A stretch of DNA of 64,000 nt from Aptenodytes patagonicus (lineage: Eukaryota; Chordata; Aves; Sphenisciformes; Spheniscidae), in NCBI RefSeq assembly GCF_965638725.1, contig NC_134950.1:32240932-32304931 (forward strand), given 5' to 3'. The stretch's first letter is position 1. Each line of letters begins with the position of its first letter. Below, piece after piece: positions 26,501-37,299 of the stretch. Position numbers and translations under genes: made by a program. The notes beneath the pieces were generated by a model, which was given only the letters and a program-made list of their open reading frames with translations, was not told the DNA's origin and searched no databases.

Positions 26501-29500
26501 TCAGCTGCAGAGCTCTGCAGAGAGCCGGGAGAGCTGCCAGCTTTCACACCCACCCACTACTCGGCCACGCGTAGAGGGAGAGTGTGTTTTCAGTGAGGCT
26601 TCGTCTCTGAACTCAGGGCATTTCATACTCAGATTTTTTTCCTTTCCTTTACATGGAGCAATAGGTCTTTGGATGCGGTCCAAATGCATCTGTAATAACA
26701 AATAGCTTTCTGGCAAATACAAGAGGAGATCTTCAAAAGTTTCAGAGCAAGCTGTCAGATTAAAGCATTGCTAGCAATAAACTGTGACATGCAGAGCGAA
26801 GAGATGCAGAAACAAGAAGGGAAAAAAAACATGTATATTTACTCAAAGTGCAGGTTCAGCAAAGCTTAAGTATTTTGTACAGGGTCTTTTTAGTCTTGTT
26901 GAAATATTGTTCTTACACTTTGTTCTTTCTTTAGCTTTCTTAGAAAGAGAAGTGAAATTCTGGGAATGTTCTTGCTTCACAATAGGGCAACTGTTAAGAG
27001 GACAACCACTGATAGGAATAGTTTAAGCTTACAAGATACTGCACATTACCAAAATGCACTAGTCTGTCATCTTTATTTGAAGATTTTTGCTCAGCTTGCT
27101 AAAACGTATCTAGCAAGAAACAAACAAACAAACAAACAGTGGAAGGATTCTAAATGCAGATCCGCGTGGAAATAAGACACAAGCCTGGCTCTGTGCAGGC
27201 AGTATCATATGAGCTGCAGTAACAAGGCAGAACCGGAATGGAGGCCTGTTGGGCAGTCCCAAAGCAGATGTAACCAACGGTCTTATCGCTTTGATCAGAT
27301 GGATGCTTCAAGAGGTGATTTCAGCTGGATGATCTGGGATAATTCAGAAAGGTGTCTGGGGAAGGACTACAAAGGGATTTTTCAGAACATTATTAGCAAG
27401 TCTTCAAATTGTTAGAAGAAACCCAAAAGTGCTTTGGGAAACAGATTACTTCCTTCATTTGCAGGTCTGCTGCAATACCCAAATCTATAGAGAAGTTTAG
27501 GGATAAAGAAGTAAGAAAAGAAAAGCACCTTTTCTTTTTTTGGGGGGAGGTGGGGGCGAAGAACAGGCAGGATTTATGTGCTCTGAGGGAAGTCCAGGGA
27601 AATTAAGTCCACGGACAAGACAAAGTGGGACTCAGAAAAAGGCTGACTTTCATTGTACACTGTCAAGAGGAAATGCCCTGATGTTAGATGCAAGAGTTGT
27701 ACAGTACATTAAAAAAGTTGGACAGATTTAAGCATCAGAAACTTTTGACAACTTTAAACTTGTTCTTTAGACAAGGGAAATTCGTAAGTAGTTAGAAACA
27801 TGAAACATCTGCAGTGCCTATGTTATAACCAGCAAAACAAGATCTTCTCTCATACAAATGTTCAGAAGTCATTAAGTTAGATTTATCATTAATCTCACTA
27901 TGGCATTTGCTGAATACATTATATCTGAGGTAGAGCTCTGACATTTTGAATATTTCTGAATACAGAAATGCCCACATTATGTTCTGGAAGCCTATCAACT
28001 GCATGCCTGTAGGAGCTAGCGTACCAGCATTTCTTCTCATTGCAATGAAAAGAAAACTGATTTGCAAATACTCATCCTTCCCTACTTTTCTGATACTCCT
28101 TTTAACTCACTCCCTGCAATTCATAGCATTGCTTGATGGGATTCACACTGCCAACTGACTTGCTCCAGGAATGCGGGAACACATACATGTTAGAGCAGTG
28201 TATGAGAAGTCAGTGTTTTCCTCAGGGATAGCAGTCACCTGGCATGAGCCACAAACGTTTGGGAGCATACGTTATTGCCATTTCATCTGCTGAGAAAAGC
28301 CAGAATCTCAGCTGTCAACACTACTCTCACGAGAACCTAGTGAAGGCAAGGGGCCAGTGGCTTGCTATTCCCTCCAGCCATATCTGCATTTTTTTTTCTT
28401 CATCTTTAAAGCAGTTCAGAAAAATGTAATCATGTGTATTTTAATTGCAAGTTAATGGTGTCAACCACCAGGTTTTGTTTTGGGCTTGATCTTACTATGC
28501 CTCGGAGTTATGAGATTTCATTTCTGTTCTTAGCATTATACAAACTTAGTTTAGTGTTTCACAAACACCTTTTAGATGTTTCGATTTTCACAGTCCTGCT
28601 TTCAGATACTTGAAACCTATTTAAGCGTGTGGAGTACTCACTGGTTGGGCTGAAGTCCAGGAGGAAATACAAGAACCCAGAATCACTAAAAGTAAAAATC
28701 AAGTGCTGGGGCCCACCAGCCTGAGGTCTCCAAATGTCACAGCCCAGCAATGTCACTGGGTAGAGTGGTGCTGGTAGCCACTCAAGGAAACAACAGATTT
28801 GTTGTTGCTGCTGGCAAAATTTCACTCCTTCAGCAAAGTGACCATTTGCAATAGTACCCTCAGTCCTGAGTGAGGCCTGAAGCCACAGCCACTAGTGGGG
28901 GAGCATCAGTCTGCTGCTGGGGACTGTTCTGCTGAGCGTAGGAAAAAGGACGTGCTCATGTCTCCTGCTCACCTCCTTCCCAAGGAGAGAGAAATAACCC
29001 AGTGAAAACCAATTGGCCTCTTGAACTTTCAAACCAACTGAAGCCAGTATCTTGTAAAGTCAGTGCCTTACATCGTGAGTACTAAAGCTTTAGTTATACC
29101 TTTTCCTGGCTAAGCAGAAGTCTAAGGCAATTCACCTGTCTCAAACATTAATCAGAAATGAAAGTAGCAAACTGGCAAGCAGAGATGGGCATTCTTTTAC
29201 TTGTTCCTGTCTTCTCTCCAGCGTTAGCCCACCTTTCTTGAAGTTACCCTGGGGCCTTAGAACAGATTCCCACTCTGATATCCGGCCAGACAAGTATTAA
29301 GAAAACTTTTTGCTCAGTCTAAGTTGCAGCAGTACCAGACAGCATGACATGGTCCCTCCTTCCTGGCATGAGAGCTGCTATAGCCCATCTTCTCAATAGA
29401 TATTACTGTGCCTGAACAGGAAGCTTGCAGCAAAGCCATGGTTCCTTCCCTGCTTAAGGGAAAATCCCTATTTTTAATAACTTTTCCAAGAATATGTATT

Positions 29501-31689
29501 TTTTCTCACTATGGACATTGCCATCTGTGCCACTAATAACCCCACATAGAGGCCACGTTCCTTTTAAGAAAGTTTTCAACAGAAGTCATTGTCAACAGGC
29601 TAATAGTCTGCTATGGCATCAGGTGTGGAATTGGACACGGATGTCTTTTTACCTTTTCATCCCTGTTTTTGATTCAAAGAGTAGCAGAACTATGGAGACA
29701 ACTGTGTAAGCCCAATACACTGCTGCTAATTGGTAGTCACCAGTTAAATAGCTATAGCAGCTGGAGGAGTTGTACACTGTTGCCCTTCTGTGACAAGGAG
29801 GAACTGGAGAAAGAAGCCTTTATTTAAGCAGTGTTGCTGATAGTCATAACTGTGATTTGTTGATTCATGTTTTCACATTTGAGAGTAAGCTGTATTTTTA
29901 CTTTGACAAATCCATACATATCTAAAGTACCAAGAAAGTTTTGGCATAGTCCTTAGTTAAAAGCTGCCCTAAGTGACAGATCTCGACTATGGGAATAAGC
30001 ATCCTCTTTCTCACATACTCTAGTGGAAGCAGCGTCATTCCTCCTGCATGCCCGAAAAAGCCAAAGGGAGGTTACTACTGTGCTCATTTTTGTAAAAAGC
30101 TGCTCATCTCAAGTAGATGTCCACCGTTGGTCTGACCCACAGAGCAAGAGTTAACCCACCATCACCACCTTCCCATCCACCGATCTCCCCTGCACAGCTG
30201 CTGCTTTGCTATTCCACTTCTGCACCTCCTGCATCAGGAACCACACTCAAAGGTCACAGCACCCCAAAACCACATTGCAGACAGTGTATCATTGTTGTTT
30301 GCAGACTTCAGCCTCATCAGTTCATATCAGGATTAAGAGACAGGGTTTCCCTCTCTGATGAATTTACTTTGCCAGCATTTCCTCACTGTGCTGGACCCTC
30401 ACCAGCTTCCCTTCCTTGGTTTACCTCTTATCTGCTGTGGTTTCTTCAAAATTGCCTCTTATTTTGAAGGAGGTTGAAGATGCCCTTGCTTTTGATGGTG
30501 TTAGATCCCATCAATGCTGATGACCACAGGGCTGTTTAGCCAGGTTGCCCAGCTCTTGCTGGCAAGACACTCTGCATGTGACACGAATCCCAGGTTTGCC
30601 TAAGCTTCCAGGCTCAGAAGCCCCACTGATTTCTTCATGACCATTAAGCGCTTCAGTCTTTATCAGCAGGGCTGTATGACTTGAGGCCTTTGTCCCAGAG
30701 AGCAGGCAGGATTTGTATTAGATGACATCAATGCCACAAGCTTGTCTCTTGTCACTGGAAGTCTCTCCCGAGAGAAAGGAGACCATCGGTAGGATACTTC
30801 CCAAGTGAGAGCCATGAGCCTGCTCCCAGATAGCTGGTTGCTTTGAAGTAAACAAGCAAGTCAACCCACAAACTGGCTTTCTTCTTGCATTTTTGAGTCA
30901 TCAGGTTTGCAAGACATCTACAAATAGCTCAGATTCACTTTAAATAGGTGCAAGTAATTGACTGCCTAGGGAGGGTGCGCTTGTCTGCTCCAAACTGATT
31001 TACATGGAACAGGTGCTTCACCTCTCTCCCAAAAAACTCTCCGAGCAGCACAAGCATTGCAGATAGCTGTTAACACCAAAGGAAGGCCAATCCCCTCTCT
31101 CAGGCTATAGTTTTGAATACAAAATACCTATTTCCCCTCCAAAGAAATGAATGCTAATTGTAGTAAGCCACACACAGAACAGTTCCCAAAAGGCAAGAAA
31201 AGTAAGTGCAGGAATTGAGTTCAGCCAGATCGCATCCTTTCTATCCGGGGCACTGCAGCAATCCTCACCTGACACTTTCAAGTACTCATTATGTAATTAC
31301 TGGATTTGAGTTTTCAAGTTCCTACAAACTGCTCACTCATGGTGAAGTGTTTCTCAAGCTAATAATCCTAAGTAAAAAACCCCAAGATAATGACACAAAC
31401 TTGAGGGCCCCTCAGAGTTTCCTTTTAAAGAGGACCTGAGCATATGATACTCTGAGAAAACCAATCAGGAAAAGCATCAGTGACTTCAATAAATAGAATA
31501 TTATTTTATTTATTTTGGGATTAGCCCAAAGTCAGTAAATGTGCAAAACTCAAAAAAGAATAGACCAAAACTAAGATTAGCTATTCTAGGGAAAAAAAAA
31601 AAAAGGTAAAAAGAATAATTTTCCCCACAGTCTGCAGTCTTAAAGGCACAAGAGGGTAACTAATTATACATGTACAAACATATTCAGCC
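20523..31689. other. Non-coding stretch between CR1 copies
   Basis: I see no exon, RNA gene or recognised repeat apart from an (AAAC)n run at about 27117-27139. The longest open frame with an ATG (26032-26596, + strand) has no family similarity. If avian FABP4 has distal enhancers as in mammals, they could lie here, but nothing in the sequence shows them. Confidence 0.45.
27117..27139. repeat. (CAAA)n microsatellite
   Basis: About five direct CAAA units. Confidence 0.85.
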
Positions 31690-32725
31690 CTCAGAGCAAT
31701 GCAGGCTGGGGACAGGCTGGCTAGGGAGAAGCTCTGCAGAAAAGGCCCTCAGGGTCCTGGTGGGCAGTGAGCTGAGCCCTAGCAGCAGTAAGACCAAAAA
31801 CATCCTGGGCTGTATGAACAAGAGCACAGCCAGTAGGTTGATGGAAGTGACCTCATCGCTCTCTACAACTACCTGAAAGGAGGTTGTAGCGAGGTGGGTG
31901 TTGGTCTTTTCTCCGAAGTAACAAGCGATAGGACGAGAGGAAATGGCCTCAAGTTGCGGCAGGGGAGGTTTAGATTGGATGTAAGGAAAAATTTCTTTAC
32001 TGAAAGAGTGGTTAAACATTGGAACAGGCTGCCCAGGGAAGTGGTGGAGTCCCCATCTCTGGAGGTATTTAAAAGACGTGTAGATGAGGCGCTTAGGGAC
32101 ATGGTTTAGTGGGCATGGTGGTGTTGGGTTGACGGTTGGACTCGATGATCTTAGAGGTCTTTTCCAACCTCAATGATTCTATGATTCTATGATTCTATGA
32201 TTCTATGATTATTCCCCTTTCCTCAGCACTCGTTAGGCTGTATCCAGAGTGCTGCATCTAGTTTTGGAATTCAGCAGAGGGCCCCCAGGATGCTCAGGGG
32301 GCTGGAGCACTTGCCCTGTGAGGAGAGGCTGTGAGACTGGGGTGGTTTATCCTGGTTAAGAGATGGCTTTGGGAGTGCTTACAGCAGCCCCCAACACCTA
32401 TGGGGAAGTGACCGAGGAGTTTGAGCCAAGCTTTTCACAGCAGTGAATGGTGGGAGGACGAGAGACTGTGGGTAAAAGCCGAAAGAAGGGAGGTTCAGGT
32501 GGGAGATAAGGAGACCCTTTCCTCTGGGGGGACAGCTGGGCAGGGGTGTGGGCTACCCAGGGAGGCTGTGCTGGCTCCGTCCTTGGAGGTTTCCAAGCCC
32601 CAGTAGGACACAGTCCTGAGCAGCCTGGTCTGAGCTCAGAGGTGGCCCTGCCTGAGTGGAAAGCTGTGCCGGAGACTTCCTGACCTCCCTTCCCTTCCAA
32701 ATTTCCCTATGATCTTACAATCCTA
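31690..32725 (+). mobile_element. Older CR1 LINE, split by a later CR1 insertion
   Basis: The left part (31690-31850) and right part (32209-32725) are consecutive pieces of one CR1 ORF2/3' region. The left part ends in 'gtaggttgatggaagtga' and the right part resumes with 'ttattcccctttcctcagcactcgttagg', the normal continuation in CR1. The older copy ends near 32725 with a worn 'cctatgatctta' tail. The intervening 358 bases are a separate, younger CR1. Confidence 0.8.
31851..32208 (+). mobile_element. Young CR1 LINE 3' end nested in an older CR1
   Basis: It starts inside the ORF2 C-terminal part (codes for LYNYLKGG, then [15 protein letters not shown]) and finishes with four to five ATTCTATG octamers. 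It has the same orientation as its host element and is almost identical over its last 220 bases to the copy at 20301-20522. Confidence 0.9.
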
Positions 32726-33760
32726 CATAAATACTTTTTCTACAATGTTGTTACTTACAAAAGTCAACAAGTATGCAAATATGTGGACGAACATATTTGA
32801 TGCCTAACAACCAGAAGACTATTTCCAGGAAATCCACCTGAAGAGAACTGCAGGGGCTGGAGTCTGCACTTATTAGCTGCTTTTGGCATTGGAATAGCAT
32901 GTTACAGCCAAAAGGAAAGTCTAAGAAATTGCTTGACTGTTTTCTGATACAATTTTTTGTGATCTGAGCTATAATAGGGCTTAGGGGATCCTCATTATGT
33001 CAGGCCTGTACACACCTTGCCTCAAACAGATTACTACCTGAACAGCATGAACAGAAAACAAATGAAGTGTCCAGGGACCTTTGGTGGATCGATACCAGAG
33101 CCTAGCTTTATGCCATAACTAGTCATAACGCTAGTCATTGGGACATAGGTCTTCAGAAAGCACAGGAGCAAAAGGGAGAGAAATAGTCTGTTTTGTTACT
33201 TTGCTTTTCACAGAGCCCTATATCCCCTCTCCATCACATAAAAGCAGAATACAGACCTGTTGGTTAATTGATTCAGGTGGTGCAATGATAAGGAGAGCCC
33301 AATCAAGGAAGCAATTTTATTGCCTCACCCTTCTACAGCCACCAGCACTCTCTCTTTCTGCCCCAAATCCACTTCTTCCTGTAATTCTGTGCCTCTCTGG
33401 AGAAAATCTCTGACTGCAGCGGTGCAGAAAGCAAACTAAATTATCCCAATGAGCCTTTCAGACCTTACAGTCTAGGAATTTAGCTGTGTCAATTTGATAT
33501 GGTGGACTGAAATGAAAGAAAAGAGCATGGGAGAGAACATAACCCTCTATAGGTTGAGCCTACCTTTTTCTTCTGAAAGACAATATGATTTAATTATTTG
33601 ACTTTAAGGTGGAGTGTTCTTGAATGACAAAAATAATTAAATAATAAAATCAAGACAGTGATCTTTGTGCTAGTAAGGGCATGTGAATAATAACACTATG
33701 ACCTACTAGCAAAGGAGGGGTAGGAGAGGAAGGAAAACGCTGGGCACTGGGACTCCGTCT
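32726..33760. other. FABP4 upstream region
   Basis: Non-coding DNA ahead of the FABP4 promoter; no repeat or exon was recognised. Confidence 0.5.
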
Positions 33761-33762
33761 TC

Positions 33763-33807
33763 ATTGGTCATCCTAGAGCATCATGTGGCCAAAACTCCTT
33801 TTTAAAG
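33763..33807 (+). promoter_or_regulatory. Putative FABP4 core promoter (inverted CCAAT and TATA-like box)
   Basis: An ATTGG (inverted CCAAT) at 33763-33767 lies 33 bases ahead of a TATA-like TTTAAAG at 33801-33807. Initiation about 30 bases further on would give a 5' UTR near 60 bases, similar to mammalian FABP4. This is a positional inference without transcript data. Confidence 0.5.
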
Positions 33808-33895
33808 ATAACTCCTGATCTCCTGAAGCTCATGCTATCTTCCTGTCCTGCATTTCTGCTTGATCCTGTGGAAGGCTTTTCTTTAGCCTGACAAA

Positions 33896-36800
33896 ATGTG
33901 TGACCAGTTTGTGGGCACCTGGAAGCTCCTTTCTAGTGAAAACTTTGAGGACTATATGAAAGAGCTGGGTGAGAATTGTTATTTGGAGTTGTTGTATCTG
34001 GGACAGGGAAGGAATGCTGCTTTTGAACTTTATTCCTTACTTGCTTTTTCTGGCTATGCTGTTTACCAAGGGGGTTTTAGTCCAACTGTTTTGATCAGAT
34101 GGTCTTAAACTGGAGAACTTGGCTGTTTGAATTAGTGGTGTCGAATTCCTGTAATGTAGAAAAACCTTGATTGGAAGGAATAGTTTCAGGTAAGCCAAGT
34201 CTATGCATGCCTACGTAGTAGTGTTATAAATGGAAGTAAACCATGTCACTGCTATATTTTGTGTGGATTAGCTTTTATCCTTGGACATACAAAGTGGTGT
34301 AATGCTAGAATGCAGCAAGCTTCTCTATGTCTAAAAGCAACATACCTAAACTTCTTTGTATTGCTACTGGACTAGGAGACCGATTAATTGTCATGGCTGT
34401 TATAGTGAATGAAACTCAGTAGCTGCCTCCAGTGAATATTAACAAAGAAAATTGCATGGATTCATGCAGATACTTGCAAAAGATTTGAGGGATAACACTC
34501 TTCTCTAAAGGTGTAGACTTCTTGCTTAAAATTAAAATTGGGCTTTAAAAGGTTTCCGCCTTCTTTTAGTGTGGGGGAAGTATGGGGTAACTTGCACCGA
34601 TTGGATCAGTACATGCTAAAAAGCTGGGGGTTTATTTGGAGATTAGGGGTAAAATACTCACTGAGACTTATGCAGCATTCAGACAGCTTTCAGTGAGACT
34701 CTTGCACTCTTAATCTTTACCCTAGATTTTACTCAGGACGTAACCATTGCCAGCTATTTCTTAATCATTTCCTTTTATTCAGCCTAGCCACTGATAAATA
34801 TAAAAAGTGCTTTCTTTTTTTTTTTTCTTGTTTGTTTGTTTTTGTGGCTTAGAAACTGTCATATATTTCTGCTTATTTACTTTTAGATACAGTTAGCATA
34901 AAAGTTAGTGTACAAACCACCACAGTTATTTCGAACAAGTGTATGTGCAAATATCTGGCATTAAATTCTTGTCTCAGTCTTCAAAATATTGCTTTTGCTA
35001 TCCGACAATAACAGTGCAGAGAATTTCCTTACGTCATCCCACCCGGCTTGGTCTATAACCATATCAAGCTAGTGAGATGTTACAAAGGAACCTCTGCAAC
35101 ATAGAATTAATAAAAAAATGCAGAAAGTAATGGGGAAATCAGCACTGAAGTCTTTTTTTTTTTCCCCCCCCAACAAATAAGAGAAAAACATTGAGTAAAG
35201 ATACAAATTTCATAGTGCCCTGTCTTATTCACAGGTGTGGGGTTTGCTACCAGGAAAATGGCTGGTGTGGCCAAGCCCAGTGTAACTGTCAGCATCAATG
35301 GTGACGTGATAACCATCAAAACAGAAAGTACCTTCAAAAATACAGAGATCTCTTTCAGGCTGGGTGAAGAGTTTGATGAGACCACAGCAGATGACAGAAA
35401 AACGAAGGTGAGTCCAAAAACGGCACTTTCCAAATACATCTCTCAAAAGGGGTGTGGGAGCAGGAGTTGTGATTTTGACATCCAGTGAGAAATGCTGCCT
35501 TCAAAGGTAAGAGTGCTATGGATGCTTTGTGCTTCAGTGCTGTTTGTACATGGAGACAGTCTTCTCTTCAGCCCAGAGGACCTTAATAAAACAGCCACGC
35601 TTTGCTTTTTTTCTCTTTGGCAGAACATCATAACCCTAGACAACGGCATACTGAACCAGGTGCAGAAGTGGGACGGAAAAGAGACTGTCATAAAGAGAAA
35701 AGTGATGGATGGGAACCTGGTGGTGGTGAGTTCATTTTTGTTACTTAATCACTGAATTCATTGCGCAGAATTCATGTTTGGCAGATGTATTACATTGGAT
35801 TCAAACACAGGGAGTGAAAGCATCTGAAAGGGCTTTGTGCACTTGGCGAGAAGTCTCTCTGAATGAGCCTGGAGTATATATTAAAACTGAAATGCTGTTA
35901 AACTTATGGAATGGTATGGAGGTGCCTGTTCTCCATTCATAGCAAGACATGGTTAAGACAGAGTAGGGAGAAAAAACCAACATCCCTGTGAGGGAAATTT
36001 TTATATATCAGAATGCTTAAGTCCTGGACAGTATAGAGGAAGCATTAGCAAAGTCCATGTTAAGTGCGTCTGCTCTGTGCTGGTGCAAAATACTCCTGTT
36101 CAACTCCAGTAGAGACTCAACAGCCATCTGTGGGAACCGTACTATGTATCATCAACAACTGTGTCAATAGTATGACGTTATAGCAAAAAAAAAAAGAAAC
36201 CTGTATCCGAGCTCTGTTGGTTGGTGTTATCTGGTCAGAGAGTATTGTGCTTGACTTGGTGCCAGTGAGGCCCACCTGCAGTTTGGGGCTTCCCAGCACT
36301 GCTCTCCAGTTTTAGGAAAGACACTTTGAAGAATCTGAGAGGGGACTAAAACTGTGTTCATAAAAGGCAGCTGACATTCCTACATGCTACAAAATGATAC
36401 ACATACGCAAAATTCCTGAAGAGTTCTGCCCTCCCCTAGGGAAAATTAATATGTCCATAAATCTAATATTTAAATTTCTTTGGCTAGAGACCAGAGGAGA
36501 ACAAGTAGAAATAGTTTTTAATAACAACTTCATTAAGAAAGGTTGAACAAAACCGAGTTTGGTCTAACAGAAAAATAGATGAGGACAGAGCCTAACATGC
36601 AGAGGCTGACACCAGCAGCTGCAAGTCTGAAAGCTGTGTAGGACTCTGTGTGGGTATGTGTTGTGCACACATGTGTGAAGAAGACAAGCCACAGCTGCAC
36701 AAACCACAGCCACGGGTGAAAGGAAAAAAGACTAATGCCCAGCTCCAGAGTCCAATCACTCTCCATAGAAGTCCTAGGAGCCTTCTTTAGAGCTTTTAAG

Positions 36801-37102
36801 AGGAGATTAGAAATCTCCTGGGGGTTGTTGAAGCAGTCTTTTGATGTTCTTTCAGTCCTGTGCTTGTATTTCAGACTTCTGTTTCTGAAGCTCTCAAGCT
36901 TGAATTTCACTGTTTTGGCAATTGGTTTTAGAGGAGATAAAACGCAAATTTTTTCTTACGCTGGCTTCCAGTGGATAAATAATTCTCTATCTTCTGACTA
37001 ACAAACATTTAGTGAGAGTTAAAAGCTGATTAAATTTGCCTTTCTTTCCAGGAATGTACCATGAATACTGTTACCTGCAAAAGAGTTTATGAAAAAGCAT
37101 GA
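33896..37102 (+). CDS. FABP4: Fatty acid-binding protein 4 (adipocyte/macrophage type)
   Basis: A cytosolic carrier of long-chain fatty acids in adipocytes and macrophages. Exons are 33896-33968, 35235-35407, 35624-35725 and 37052-37102 (73+173+102+51 bases, 132 residues), all with GT-AG introns of 1266, 216 and 1326 bp. The start is ATG at 33896 (context acaaaATGt). The sequence opens [10 protein letters not shown], followed by the family blocks [13 protein letters not shown] and VGFATRK. The carboxylate-binding residues Arg107, Arg127 and Tyr129 are present, as are Lys22/Arg31/Lys32, the nuclear-import patch described for mammalian FABP4. There is no signal peptide. MCD, GFATRK and the C-terminal YEKA mark it as FABP4 rather than PMP2. 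Cys118 and Cys125 are both present; human FABP4 has Ser at the second. It lies 6.2 kb upstream of PMP2 on the same strand. Confidence 0.96.
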
Positions 37103-37260
37103 AGAAGCCATCTTCACATAGGACTAATGCTTAAAGCTGGAGATAAACAACTTAATTGAAGGAGAAAAACTCCACAAATCTATTTTAAAGAGAACTGTAC
37201 TTTTTACAGATATATCCCAAAACAGTTACATGCAGCTGGTCTAATTTGTTGTGCCTATTC

Positions 37261-37266
37261 AATAAA
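37261..37266 (+). promoter_or_regulatory. FABP4 polyadenylation signal
   Basis: A canonical AATAAA lies 159 bases after the FABP4 stop codon and is followed by a TG-rich stretch (cctgtgcttgtgctggagtttgt) suitable as a downstream element. The implied 3' UTR is about 180 bases. Confidence 0.85.
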
Positions 37267-37299
37267 ACGTTCAGCTTTCTACAACCTGTGCTTGTGCTG

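Noticed and set aside
27190-27215. Short match to the start of U4 snRNA (ggcagtatcata)
   Set aside because: Only about 12-16 bases agree and the following sequence does not fold or match as U4.
31894-32109. Open frame containing [15 protein letters not shown] and [12 protein letters not shown]
   Set aside because: This is the C-terminal remnant of CR1 ORF2 inside the young nested CR1, not a host gene.
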